A stretch of 64,000 nt of DNA, from NCBI RefSeq assembly GCF_011386835.1, contig NC_088792.1, positions 108,224,421-108,288,420 on the forward strand, written 5' to 3'. The notes under the pieces were generated by a model that searched no databases, was not told the DNA's origin, and worked only from the letters and a program-made list of their open reading frames with translations. The position numbers were made by a program, and so were the translations under genes. This document shows positions 48,032 to 59,524 of this stretch, piece by piece. Position 1 is the first letter of the stretch. Each line of letters starts with the position of its first letter. Source of the stretch: Chrysemys picta bellii. Lineage: Eukaryota > Chordata > Testudines > Emydidae.

Positions 48032-48602
48032 CCGGGTAACTCGGGAGAGTGGAAGGCCAAAAGTGCCGATGAAGCTCTTCTGCTCTGGGCTTACCTGAAC
48101 CACAGTGACTCCATCTTGTGAACTCTCACCTACTTCTGTGCTAACTACTTACATGCTGAAGCAGAAATGTAAGGGTCAGCTTTTCTAACAGACAACTGTA
48201 GTTTTGTTCACACTAGCAAAACTTGTAGTGATAATGCGGGGGAAAAGGGGGAGGGAAAGACGAGGGAAAACTGCTGTAAACAAGCCTTGCAAGGCCAAGA
48301 GATAAGCAGGCGAAGGGAAAGTTTCTAACATGCACACTGTGTACCTGCTGTAACTGTTGTCTGGAAGGGAGGGGTAAGGGTGAAATAGACAAAGGCTTGC
48401 ACAGAAACTGCTTGGATTATAAAAAGGGAAAATTTGTTTGTATTTGTTGCACTTGATTTGAGACATGCTGGTCTCCTAGTGCCATTTCAGAGCTCTGAAA
48501 TAAACTTGGCTTGCTTTCTCCCCTCGGTGTCTTTATTAGTGCCAAGCACACTGGGCAACAAACCCTGCTGCTTGCCTCCTCGGGCCCTTTGGGCTAGCAA
48601 CA
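48032..48602 (+). mobile_element. Probable solo LTR
   Basis: TATA-like ATTATAAAAAGG lies near 48417-48428 and AATAAA near 48500. The body matches an LTR family I recognise from turtles. AGCTA flanks both proposed ends (48027-48031, 48603-48607), a 5-bp TSD. The start reads CC instead of the expected TG, so the left boundary is tentative; an alternative TG start is at 48178. Confidence 0.5.
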
Positions 48603-49934
48603 AGCTAACTGTAGAGACTGGACCATTCTTTTACACCAGAGGCAGATTAGGGTTGAGGCATTTTACAGGCCACTAAAGAAAAATGTGCATTGCTACTGTA
48701 CCAATTGTGTGGATCAATAGAACATTTTAGACTCCATGGCTGTCAGTCTGGCACCTTTTCCTGAACACTAATGTCACAGGTACACACAAAATGAAATAAA
48801 AAGGTCTCTCTCTCTGGGGAAAGTGAGCTAGGGAAATTGGTGAGGAGCAGAAGCAACATAACTTTGCTTTCTTTCCTTTTGCTTTTTAAGGCCTGGATCT
48901 GGAAAAGGATGACCCCAGATTGTTAGAAGCCTTGAATAATTTTAAATGGTTGAATATTTTACAATATGTTAGCATCTTTTCCCAAACTTTCTAGAGAGTG
49001 TTTGCAGCCACTCAAGACTGTTTTTCCTGGGCAAGTTCATCAACCTGCTAATTAAAATTTTAGGAGAGTGTAAAATATCCTGAAAAAGTTTCACAGAGTA
49101 ATCCTCTGATTAGATGTTATACAATAATAAGATTTTTCCCCTAAGGGCCACTTTGTGTTTTGGCATGCAACAATATACATATTAATATCAAAATTAAATT
49201 TCACAGAGGTGTAAACCACATTTTATTTAAGCAATAAGACATGACTCTTGGTGATTTTGTTGGAGGCTGCTATACCCTTTAGGTGTATTTGAGGCCCCAG
49301 ACTGAAAGCTCGGTAGATTTAACCACCTGAAAAAGTACAATAATCTCCCAGAAATGCACTGCCTGGGACATATTCTTGCTATGTAATTAAAATTGTTTTC
49401 AAAGGAAGTGGGATTAAATCATCAAAAAGGTAATTAATATTAGATAATTAAACCGATGTCATACTCTGCTTTTTGCAAGAAATCTTGAGACGGGGATTAC
49501 ATCATTCAAACACTCTTTCAGAAAACTCCATTACAGTTTTAACACAATTTAATTAATTGCTATTGGCCACATGTTATGTCAACTGTATCTTATACCAAAA
49601 TGTATCATCATGAATGTATAAGCCATTCTGGGCATATTTGTATCCCGTAAATTAAAAGGAAGTATAAATATGGCAAACTATGCATTAAAACCTATTTGAC
49701 TTATACCTGCCATCTCTTACCCAGTGACATCAGTTTGGAGGTATGGTTGTGGGAGAAAAAAATAGCCAAAGTCTCAGTCTTCTACACTTGTGTGTAAGCT
49801 ATAGGTGAAGCAGACTACTTTGCTCTCTGGTGTAATTATGGAAAAGAGCGGTGAGTAGCACACTTGATAGTGTTTTAATAAGTACTTTGCTACTGGGTGT
49901 AGTATCTAGTGAAAAAACAGTTTGAAATCATATG
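48603..49934. other. Non-coding stretch, no gene seen
   Basis: AT-rich, with no recognised element or coding motif. Confidence 0.5.
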
Positions 49935-50028
49935 CATCTGAAGAAGTGGGCTGTAGTCCACGAAAGCTTATGCTCTAATAAATTTGTTAGTCTCTAAGGT
50001 GCCACAAGTACTCCTGTTCTTCTTTTTG
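49935..50028. repeat. Single arm of the palindromic repeat family
   Basis: ATCTGAAGAAGTGGGCTGTA and CCACGAAAGCTTATGCTC, followed by GTTAGTCTCTAAGGTGCC, match one arm of the element at 32938-33246 (a different subfamily). The opposite arm is missing. Confidence 0.75.
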
Positions 50029-50439
50029 AAATCATAGGTTCAATTTTGCTCTGCCATTTGAGAAGTACAGAGTTGTTTATTCCAAATACAGTGTGGGTCA
50101 CTATTATGAACAATTAGAATGGAAGCAGCTGTGTTATGAAATTTTGCCAGAGTTTTCAGTATGCCAATCAATCTATCCAGCTCTTAGTATTCCTTACACA
50201 AATTGTGCCATAACCCCAAATATATTGGCAATCTGCCAAGTTTGTGACCAAATTAATAGAAGGATTTCTTTTCTTACCTCTGAGATGGATTGGAAATTGA
50301 ATACATATAGATATTGACCCTGAAATGTCCACATAATCATTTTGGTGATACAAGAAGCTGTTGCAGTCATCAGACCACATTCATCCATTGCAATCATGTA
50401 TTTGTGCCAATAGATTGTTCTTGAAAGCAACAAGGTGTA

Positions 50440-50488
<49 letters not shown>

Positions 50489-52325
50489 GGCAATACTGTC
50501 ACTAGGTAAGAAGGAACTGTCTGACACTTAGCAATCTTCATAGCTGTCCTCTTGCAATGAATTCCACATGTGTGCAGGAATCCACATGTGCTGCTGAGTT
50601 CAATACAGGATGGGTACCCAATAACTAGCTTGTGAAAATGCATATACATTGACATTCCTGTAGCATCAGTCAGATCTCATTGCCATATCTTTATAAGCTA
50701 TGCTTCCAACAAAAATGTGTGAAATTTTCATACCTGCACCATTGTCCCAGTCATATGGGATAACAAATAGAAAATGTGTTCCTGAGTTTTTTCCCCCCAT
50801 GTTGTAGGCCAAATTCCCATACCTGCTATATAGGCAGAAGTCTCATCAAACCCAAAGGGAGGTTCGGTAATTTGTATTATCCTACATAAGCATTAATTGT
50901 GCAAGACCATCCTTTGTGCACTCCTGGGGTAGGTATAAAACAAAATGGGAGGAGCTAGGGGAATTAAAAACGTTAGTTTTATTTAGGCCTAATTCTGAAG
51001 ACATTACTTAGGTCAACATTTTTTAACAAATATTTTTCAATTTTTCAGTAAAATCTGTAAATGAAAAATTTCATTTCTTTTCAGTTTTAGATCTTTCCTT
51101 TTCTTCTCCTCCCTGCCCCCCTTTGCACTTCCAATGTGGGAAAAGATAAGGGGACAGTTGAATGACACATGAATCAACACAGCATAATGTGTGCAACAAA
51201 ATATAGGTGCAGAATTGAGAGATGTTTCTTACATCTGGAATTGATTGTTTCAGTTACATTAGCTCCTGTGTTGTTTGTACTGTAGTTACATCACTCATCC
51301 TTTTTTCTTTTGAAAAAGGATGGAAAAACACAGAAAATACTAAGCCTGATTATGATCTCACAACTGTTTGAATCCAGAATCACTTCCACTGATTGCAACC
51401 ATTTAACTTCAGTCATGTGGCCTGCATAGGGATGGATGTCTTCCAATTGTGTGGAATTGGTGGTTTGTTGCATATTGTACTCTGTAGCTTTTTAGTTGAT
51501 AGTTATGTGTGGGGTATTATATTGAATTATTATTAAAGAAAAGAGTTGTTTGTTAAGGGAAGGTTATCTGTAACAATGTTTATCATTTGGGGAAGTTTCT
51601 GCATATTCACAATAATGATAAAGGATATCTGTTAAATATATGGTTGACCTTAAAAAAAAAAAGAAGTTGTTTTTTAGATAAAATTCAAAAAATCTCCAAG
51701 TATGTTATAAAACAATGTTTTCTCAACCATTCAGGCTTTTTGCATGAATCTGTAAGAGAACATCAGATAATATGCTGGGAGTCCGCTGCTTCTTGTTTTT
51801 TTCATGTGGAAGAACTTTGAATTCTAGACAAGTTTGAGGAGAAACTTTTGACTGGCAGGAGGATCCCCATTGCAAATTGGGGCAGGAGAAGATACACAAA
51901 AGAAATTTATAATGAGATTTCTTTCACCAATTGTCAGGCAGAGAGATTGATACTCGATTTTGTATTTTTCCAGTCAAGTGTAAGGTATTTTGATGTTTTT
52001 CATCCAGACCTGTAAATCAATGTGCTGTTTCCTCAAAACTACCTGTATTGCTTTTGCTAATGTCTGTATTCCAGTTAGTCTGTAGCAACATATAGTTGAA
52101 ATAAAAAACAGTAATGTTTTTTGTCTAACTGCTTTCTATTTCATGACAAAGCACCAAACAGTGTATGTAAAGTGCAAGTCTCTGTGCACAAGCTGTGAGG
52201 GTACAGAACATGTGTCCTGTGGCCATTAAAGTACAAAGAGGCTTAGCTATTTTCTTAGAACAGGGGTACTGCTGTATGTGTAGTTAGTTTTAGGCAGTTT
52301 TTGTTTGCACTGCCAAGGTAGTTAC
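50029..52325. other. Non-coding stretch, no gene seen
   Basis: Contains a (TG)n(TA)n microsatellite at 50435-50488. Nothing else recognised. Confidence 0.5.
50435..50488. repeat. (TG)n(TA)n microsatellite
   Basis: A compound TG then TA dinucleotide run is directly visible. Confidence 0.95.
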
Positions 52326-52716
52326 TTAGGGCATGGCTACACTTGCAAGTTAGAGCACATTAAAGCAGGCCTGTGCGCTCTAACTCACAACACGTCCACA
52401 CTGACAAGGCACGTAGAGCACCTGGACTCTGCAGCTAGAGCGTTCCTGGTACTCCACCTTGGTGAGTGGAATAACGTTTGATGTGTCCCCGCTGGAGTGC
52501 CCCAGCACCAGTGTGGATACCCTGCTCTGTTAATGCGCTCTGATCGGCCTCCAGAAGTGTCCCACAATGCTTGTTCATCACTTTGAACTCTACTACCCTG
52601 CCCTCAGGTGACCAACCATCAGAGCCACCCTTTAAATTCTCTGGGAATTTTGAAAATCCCCTTCCTGTTTGCTCAGCCAGGCATGGAGTGCTCTCAGTGA
52701 ATCTTTCCAGGTGACC

Positions 52717-54574
52717 ATGCCTCCACACACCAGGTGACCCCCAGCATGGAGCAATGGTGAGGTGCTGGACCTCATCAGTGTTTGGGGGGAGGAAGCTGTC
52801 CAGTCCCAGCTGCGCTCCAGCCATAGGAATTATGATACCTTCGGGCAGATATCAAGGAACATGACGGAAAGGGGCCATGACTGGGACTCAGTGCAGTGCA
52901 GGGTTAAAGTGAAGGAGCTGTGGAATGTCTACTGTAAAGCCCACGATGCAAACCGCCGCTCCAGTGGTGTCCCCAAGAGCTACTGTTTCTACAAAGAACT
53001 GGACGCGATAGTTGGGGGTGACCCCACCTCCACTCCCAGGACCACCATGGACACTTCAGAGCCCATTTCAACAAGGCAGGAGGAGGAGGAGGAGGAGGAA
53101 AGCAGGAGTGAGGGTGCTGAGGAGGAAGACACCCCAGAATCCCTAGATGCATGCAGCCAGGAGCTGTTCTCAAGCCAGGAGGAAGGTAGCCAGTCGCAGC
53201 AGCCAGTGCTTGGGAAAAGACAAACACCAGAGGAGGTTCCCAGTAAGTGGCTTTTATTTTGGGAAGGAAGTTGTTTGGTATGGGCTCTTGGGGCAAGGAG
53301 GGTTAGGGCTACATGCATGCAGAAAAGGGCGTTGATGTGCTCTCTTATATTGTGGTAATCTGCCTCAGTGATCTCTTCAAAGGTCTCAGCCAGAACTTGG
53401 GCTATGCGCTTGCTCAGGTTTCTTGGGAGAGCCACTGTGGTCCTTGTCCCAGTCAGGCTAACATGTCTGTACACTGTGCCGTGAGGGGTCTATTGCTGCA
53501 CACGGGCAAGCTGCATATGGGCTAGGGCAGAAGCCGCATTGCAGTAGAAGACCCTCCCTTGCTTCCCAGGTCATCCTCAGCAGTGAGATATAATCCAGGA
53601 CAAACTCGTGTGAAAAATGTGGGGACAGTGTTCAGTATAGGGGCCCCCTGCAGCTGTTGGCTCTCCCCAAGGCACAGAAATCCAGAGGACAGTACGGCCG
53701 TGAAACAATCAGTCCCCCTTCACCCTGTACTTATTCACCATTTTGGGGCTCCCATGGGTTATGTGAGCTCGCTTTGGGATGGGCAAATTATTCTATTGTG
53801 TAGACTGTGCTTGCCCTTAACTATGGGGGAATCATTGCTCTGTCTGGTGTGAACAATACTGCCTCTCAAGTGTTGCATTTTGCCTTTACAGATGCAACCT
53901 TGAGATCTCAGTCGTCCGTGTTATCACCGGAAGAAAGACTTCAAAGAATTAGGAAGAGGCCACGTAGAAGCAAAGAAGACATGCTGCATGAAGTAATGCA
54001 GCAGTCCCTTAATGAGAATCTAAAAGCATAGGAGTGGAGGGAGAGTGAAAGGAGGATCCGCCAGCAGAATGCAGATCGATGGCACATAAGTGCGGCGCTC
54101 CGGCAGCAAAGCATGGATCGGCTGATAAGCATTATGGAGCGCCAAGTGGACTTGATCCAGGTGCTCGTAGCCATGCAGGTGGAGCACTACCACTCCCCCC
54201 CCCACCCTGCAGCCACTGTCCCAAAACTCTTTCCCTTGTGCCCCCATGTCACCTCAACTCACTTTCCGCAACCTCCAGGTTCTTATCACCATCAGCTGCC
54301 TCCAACATCTGTAGCTTCACCACCCAGTACTGAAAACTACGACTCTTACCCACTGCACTCAACCCCCATCACCATGCAGTATAGCCATCCTGAAGTGCAG
54401 CATTTATTGCACAGTGCTCCAGATTGGAAGGCGGAGTATGACAACAGGACATACGCAAATCTGTGCTTGTACTGTTCCCTTCCCCACCCGACCCCACCCC
54501 ACCCAACCCAACCCCAACCCCCTGGCCCTGTTTCCCAAGCAGTTGTTTCTTTAAATGAATTTTCTTTTCAATAA
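52717..54574 (+). pseudogene. Harbinger Myb/SANT-like protein gene, two exons
   Basis: In PIF/Harbinger this partner protein binds DNA and helps the nuclease enter the nucleus and recognise transposon ends. The ATG at 52717 opens a frame with a trihelix/SANT-like domain: GEVLDLISVWGEEAVQSQLR, then CRVKVKELWNVYCKA and SYCFYKELDAIVGG. An acidic Glu-rich stretch (about 53083-53130) follows. A donor GTAAGT at 53243 and an acceptor TTTACAG ending at 53891 give an intron of 649 bp. Joining 52717-53242 with 53892-54574 yields 1209 bases (403 codons), a whole number, which supports the splice sites. Exon 2 has a basic segment (RIRKRPRRSKED) and a helical, Gln/Arg-rich part. Two in-frame stops break it: TGA at 52735 (probably from CGA) and TAG at 54029. 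Confidence 0.82.
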
Positions 54575-54725
54575 ATGGATTTCTTGGCTTTGAAAACATT
54601 CTTTATTATTGCATAAAGATACCTTAGCCCAGGAAAGCAACAGGCACTGCAAATCAGCGTAGCAAACACAGATTCCTACTAACATTGGAACCACTGCACT
54701 TCACTTCCGTGCAGGGCACCAGACA

Positions 54726-55913
54726 TTACTGGTGGCTTTCAGCCTCAAATTGCTCCCTCAAGGCATTCCTAATCCTTGCAGTCCCCTGCTGGACCTCTCT
54801 AATAGCCCTGCTCTCTGGCTGTTCAAATTCAGCCTCCAGGTGTTGAACCTCTGAGTTCCATGCCTGAGTGAATTTTTCACCCTTCCCAAATGTTATGGAG
54901 GGTACAGCACGTGGATATAACCGCGGGGATGTGGTCATTGACCAGGTCCAGCTTCCCATACAGAGAGCACCAGCGGCCCTTTAAACGTCCAAAAGCACAC
55001 TCCACCATCATTCTGCACCAGCTCAGCCTGTTGTTGAACCACTCCTTGCTGCTATCAAGGCTTCCTGTGTAGGGTTTCATGAGCCAGGGCATTAAAGGGT
55101 AAGCAGGGTCTCCAAAGTGGTGATCTGGTCTGGGAAAAAAGTCCCGGCTTGTAGTTTCCTGAAAAGGCCAGTGTTCTGAATGACGCGTGCGTCATGCGCC
55201 TTTCCAGGCCAGCTTGTGTTAATGTCAATGAAACACCGACAGTGATCCACAAGCGCCTGGAGAACCATAGAGAAATATCCCTTCCAATTAACGTACTTGG
55301 AAGCTAGGTGGGCTGGTGCCAGAATTGGAATATGAGTCCCATCTATCGCCCTTCCGCCATTAAGGAAACCCATTTGTGCAAAGCCAGCCACAATGTCATG
55401 CACTTACCCAGAGTCACGGTTCTTCTGAGCAGGATGCGATTAATGGCCCCGCAAACTTGCATCAATGCGATTCCAACGGTCAAGTTTTCCCATTGCAAAC
55501 TGCTTAGTGACTGCTCTGTAGCTGTCTGGAGTTCCCAGCTTCCAGATTGCAATAGCCACCCATTTCTCCACTGTCTCAATCTCGTGTCTTTGCAGGATGG
55601 GGGCGAGCTCCTCACACAATCCCATGAAAGTGGCTTTTCTCAGAAGGTTCTGCAGCCACTGCTAGTCATCCCAGACTTGCTGGACCATGTGATCCCACCA
55701 CTCAGTGCTTGATTCCCGAGCCCAAAAGTGGCGTTCCATGGTGGTGAGCATGTCTGTGAATGCCACAAGCAATCTCATGTCATATGCGTTACTCGAGTCG
55801 ATATCATCCTCTGAGTCCTCACTGTCAGTTTGGATCTTAAGGAGTAACTCAACTGCCAAATGTGACGTGCTGGCGAGACTCATCAGCATATTCCTCAGCA
55901 GTTCAGGCTCCAT
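54726..55913 (-). pseudogene. Harbinger DDE nuclease (HARBI1-like), broken
   Basis: This is the transposase of the element, which cuts and joins transposon DNA. The ATG at 55913 begins MEPELLRNM and an acidic N-terminal part. Then come a helix-turn-helix-like block (AIWKLGTPDSYRAVTKQFAM, about 55548-55490), the first Asp in AIDGTHIPIL (about 55344), the second in WPGKAHDARVI (about 55210), and the third acidic residue in VECAFGRLKGRW (about 55000). All three catalytic acids are visible. The frame is lost by a TAG at 55662, a shift near 55440 that returns near 55403, a shift near 55092 and another near 54880. Its end converges with the SANT-like gene, leaving about 150 bp between them. Confidence 0.85.
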
Positions 55914-56279
55914 TCCCGCAGACCAAAAGGGAAGACAGAGCGTGCAGTATAAAAAACATTGAAAGATGGCGCCAAATGTGGACAGAAGCACATCGTTTGC
56001 TGGGATGTGAATCAATGAATCACAGGGTGTTGGGACAGGACCCAGAATGCCCCGCATTCCCTGCCCCCTTCCCACAAGTCACAGCGCCAGAATGGGAAGA
56101 GGTGGGATAGCTGCCCATAATGCACCGCTCCCAATGCCGCTGCAAGTGCCGCAAATGTGGCCATGCCAGTGCGCTTGCAGCTGTCAGTGTGGACAGACTG
56201 CAGTGCTTTCCCTACTGCGCTCTACGAAGGCTGGTTTAACTCAAAGCACTCTACATTTGCAAGTGTAGCCATGCCTTTA

Positions 56280-56817
56280 ATATAAGTAATTTAGCATTGT
56301 AAAACAATTGGGGACATCTAGGGGCAGTTGCTTAGGGTAGGTGGTGGCTTAGTAAAAGTGGGTACCACTGTATCATATGAACGTGGTAAACATAAATATG
56401 CTGCATTTATTTATGCAGTGGTATAACACCATGGAGGACATCCTAGAAATGAACAGAATAAACAAGAGCCTTCACCTGTGAAACTCTCTAGGGGTCATGC
56501 TCAGAGAAGGAAATGTCACACGCTCAGCAACCCAGCCTGAAACCTATGGCTTCCTGAATCAATAGATACTTGACACAGTGTGTCACAGAACTGAAGAACT
56601 TACTGAATGTGTTGGACACTATCAACTGCTGTTTAAGGAAGTCGTAAGCAGATAAGATGCTGAGGGGACTGGGAGTGCTCTACTGATCCAGTTTCCTAAT
56701 CCCCCATGCAGATAGAATTGCAATCTATCAGAGGTGAATTACAATTGCACCTCCCACTAGACATTTTTCTCCATAAAATGTATAAATCTGAGGAATATGC
56801 ACCCTGCTTCTTTAAGC
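56280..56817. other. Non-coding spacer, no gene seen
   Basis: Unique-looking DNA between the Harbinger element and the LTR retrotransposon. Nothing recognised. Confidence 0.5.
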
Positions 56818-56822
56818 ATGAG

Positions 56823-57485
56823 TGTGGCAGGGCAGGGGTAAACCCCTTGAATGCCCTGCTAAAATGCTCGCTAAGCCCTAATTTCTGGTAGGGAAGCCAG
56901 GTGTGGGGGCCCAGGCGGTCAGCAGAGAGCCCAGCTGCAATCCCTAACCAGGGCTGGATCACTGCTATGAGTTGAGTTGAGTAGCGACAGCTGGGCTGAA
57001 GAGGAGGAGGGCTATAAAAGCCCAGGGAAAGCTCAGTCGGGAGGCTAGCCTGGGAGGGGATAAGAGCAGTGCCGGCTCCAGGCACCAGCCCAGCAAGCAG
57101 GTGCTTGGGGTGGCCAACAGAGAGGGGCGGCACGTCCGTCTCTTCGGCGAATTGCCGCCGAAGACTGAAGCGGCGGCGGTAGAGCAGATTGCGACTTTTT
57201 TTTTTTCTATTTGCTGCTTGGAGCGGCAAAAACCCTGGAGCCGGCCCTGGATAAGAGGGTTACATCTCTGTCTCCTCAGCAAAGGAAAGGAGCCTCATTG
57301 GCCAGGAGACCCTGGGAGGGTCTGACTGGGGATAGCCACTGGAGGGAAAAGAGGGATAACACTGTTGCACTGTAAATAAAGACACAAGGGTGAAGCAACA
57401 AAGGCGGCATGGGGACTCTTTATTTTAACCAATCAACACAGGGCACAGGCACAAGAGAGTGGAAACCTGTGCGGACCCTCTGACA
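56823..57485 (+). repeat. 5' LTR of SCAN-gag element
   Basis: Begins TGTGGCAGGG and ends CTCTGACA. TATA box CTATAAAAG lies near 57011 and AATAAA near 57376. It contains the hAT MITE at 57067-57249 plus its TSD; without them the LTR is about 472 bp, against about 455 bp for the 3' LTR. The two LTRs align along their whole length by eye, with scattered substitutions indicating age. Confidence 0.88.
57067..57249. mobile_element. hAT MITE inserted in the 5' LTR
   Basis: An 8-bp TSD GATAAGAG lies at 57059-57066 and 57250-57257. TIRs are CAGTGCCGGCTCCAGG and, reversed, CAGGGCCGGCTCCAGG. The 3' LTR lacks it, so it came after the retrotransposon integrated. Same family as 9409 and 62705. Confidence 0.92.
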
Positions 57486-57486
57486 C

Positions 57487-57504
57487 TGAGGGCTTGTCCA
57501 GGAT
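57487..57504 (+). promoter_or_regulatory. Primer binding site, tRNA-Pro-like
   Basis: TGAGGGCTTGTCCAGGAT lies one base after the 5' LTR end. It matches the standard 18-base tRNA-Pro primer site at 15 of 18 positions. The three differences are transitions, two of them at CpG sites, as expected from methylation decay. This site would prime minus-strand DNA synthesis. Confidence 0.75.
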
Positions 57505-57536
57505 CCTTCTAGCCATTGTTACTAGTGGCTGCCAGC

Positions 57537-58637
57537 ATGGAAGAGACTCCAAAGTGGCTGGTGACCACAGTGCAAGAAATGCAACAGTCCCAACAGACAG
57601 AATGACAGGCCCTAATGATGTGGCAGGTGGACCAACAGCAGACACTCCAGGAGTTTATCAGGGAACAGTCTGCGACCCAACAGATCCTCCAAAGATTGAT
57701 GAGTCTGGCACCAGGGGATGGGACCAGGACACTGCGGTGGGGGCTCTGTAAGATGGGCCCCACAGACAACCCCGATGCATTTCTGGGGACTTTTGAACGG
57801 GTGGCTACGGCAGCCAGCTGGGAACGGGTGACCTGGGCCCTGTGGCTAGCCCTATACCTGGGAGGAGAAGCCCAAGCCGCGTTCATGGCTTTGGGTGAGG
57901 CCCAGGCCAGAGGCTATGAGGCTGTAAAGGCAGCTATACTGGACTGCGTGGGGCTATCAACCAAGAGATATCGTCAGCGGTTCTGAGTGGCCCACTGGAT
58001 GGAGGGCCTGCGGCCCAGGGCATTCCCCCAGAGACTAATGGACTGGGCCACCCGGTAATTGAGGCCCACAGCTCAGACAATAGAGGCGGTCATGGACCAA
58101 GTGGTCTTGGAACAGTTCCTCCTTGGATTCCCAGACCCAGTTCACGTGTGGGTCCGAAGACATCAGCCGGCCCACATGCAGGAGCTGCGCCAGGGTTTTT
58201 GCCGCCCTAGGCAGCAGCGCTCCTCCTCCGAGCATTCAGTGGCGGGGGTCCTTCCGATTCGTGTCTTCGGGGCACTTCGGCAGCGGGTCCCAGAGCAAGT
58301 GAAAGATCCGCCACCGAAGACCCAGAGCGGAAGGACCCCCGCCGCTGAATTTCCGCTGAGGACAGCAAAATGCCTCTCCCCAAATCCTGCCGCCCTGGGC
58401 GACCGCCTAGGGTCGCCTAGTGGAAGCACCAGCCCTGCCCACATGGCTAATGCAGTCCGACTAACGGAGGAATATGTGGAAGCAGAGCGGCCCTGGCGGG
58501 TAGTGAAGCCCAGCAAGGGAACAGGACCAGGGAAAAGCCCACTGGACTCTATACCCATCAGGAGAATAGAGGGGGTCAGACCTGGGGCCCACCTGCAGTG
58601 CGGACACCTGGGCCATAAAGAGCAGGACTGTTCATAG
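57537..58637 (+). pseudogene. Gag with SCAN-like capsid domain and zinc knuckle remnant
   Basis: Gag packages the retrotransposon RNA. The frame opens at ATG 57537 (METPKWLVT-like start) and stays in one frame to 58637, but is cut by TGA at 57603, TGA at 57984 and TAA at 58056; both TGAs are plausible CGA decay. An N-terminal capsid part reads DNPDAFLGTFERVATAASWE. The SCAN-like part follows with WMEGLRPRAFPQRLMDWATR, then MDQVVLEQFLLGFPDP and VWVRRHQPAHM. A hAT MITE then interrupts, after which NAVRLTEEYVEAERPW completes the last helix. Near the end, QCGHLGHKEQDC is a CCHC knuckle missing its first Cys. The hAT plus TSD adds 267 bases, a multiple of three, so the frame continues through it. 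Resemblance to SCAN is by eye. Confidence 0.78.
58179..58437. mobile_element. hAT MITE inserted in gag, frame kept
   Basis: An 8-bp TSD CCCACATG lies at 58171-58178 and 58438-58445. Ends are CAGGAGCTGCGCC and, reversed, CAGGGCTGGTGCTTCC; the left end has one extra base. It is a different subfamily from the 57067 copy. The insertion duplicates the PAHM codons of Gag. Confidence 0.88.
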
Positions 58638-59524
58638 ATGGAATGTGGGCTGGCCGACTTTTGTGGGTGGACGGGGGCGCCAGAAGGGAGCGGAGAGATA
58701 TCCTCTGACCACTAGACCAGTGTTGATGGGGGGGAAGCCCCAGAAAGGGGTAGTGGATTCCACCTCCTCCCACTTGCTTGTGTGAAGTGGACTAGCAAAG
58801 CCCTAGTGGATGATCCCAGGGGCAAGAGTATCCCTGTGGTGTGTCCACGGAGAAACTAGGAGCTATCTGGTGGCTCAGATGCCTATGGAGGTCCATGGGT
58901 GCTTCCGGTGGCAGCAGGTAGGGGTCATAAGGAACTTGGCATACCCAGTCCTATTGGGGAGTGACTGGGGACCCCCATCTGGCGAAGCCCAGAGGCTGGG
59001 CGTGGGGCCTGAGGAAAGGGCACCGGAGTACCCGATGGGAGGGGTAAAAGGGTGTAAGGGGAAGCCCAAAACCAGAGGCGAAAGAACCTCTCCCCCTCAC
59101 CGCCCCCCCCACCGGAGCTGGGGGGAAAAAGGAGGGCTAACAGGGAAACTCCTAGACAAGAAGGCGAAGACATTAAAGAGTGCTGGTTATGCGGCAATGA
59201 AGGACCCCCTATGGAGGTGTGCCAGGAGTGTAGTCCTCGGGAATCCGAGGAAGGCAAGGACCTGGAAGTCAGGGAATGGAACCCGGAGGTAGGGTATCTA
59301 GGCCACCAGCCATGGATAGAGCAGGAGTGCTGGCTCTGCCGGGTCGGGGGAAATAGAGGGGAGACCTGTCACTTCCATGGAGGTGGGGGGGGGGATGCCT
59401 GGTAACCCCGGAAGAGGTCCGCAAGAGCCCACAGCAGGGGTACCGGAGCTCCCACCAAGGGGCGGATTTGTCCGGCCGAAGAGGGGCAGGGGCAGGTGGA
59501 GCCAGGCGGCTTCTTGAAGGGGGG
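58638..59524 (+). pseudogene. Protease remnant and truncated 3' internal region
   Basis: Near 58753 the text reads VDSTSSHLLV, where a retropepsin would have a VDSG-type active site (the Asp is kept, the Gly is lost). Further on, CVHGETRSYLVAQM (about 58830-58885) and NLAYPVLLGSDWG (about 58935-58975) match the later protease blocks of related elements. After that the frame is Lys/Gly/Arg-rich without RT or integrase motifs. A G-rich tract (about 59515-59528) next to the 3' LTR may be the polypurine tract. The missing pol could be a deletion or a property of the family. Confidence 0.6.

Larger units (their letters stand above)
52329..56276. mobile_element. PIF/Harbinger DNA transposon, full length, inactive
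   Basis: The 3948-bp element is flanked by TTA at 52326-52328 and 56277-56279, the 3-bp TSD typical of PIF/Harbinger. The TIRs match over 19 bases after the first position (GGCATGGCTACACTTGCAA). It has the canonical two-gene plan: a plus-strand Myb/SANT-like DNA-binding gene (52717-54574) and a convergent minus-strand DDE nuclease gene (55913-54726). Both are broken by stops or frameshifts, so it cannot move itself. Both termini look intact, so it might be moved in trans if an active relative exists; that is inference. Confidence 0.93.

Noticed and set aside
57537..58637. Possible host SCAN zinc-finger gene
   Set aside because: It sits between matching LTRs with a 5-bp TSD and primer site, has a zinc knuckle rather than C2H2 fingers, and carries stops; it is retrotransposon gag.
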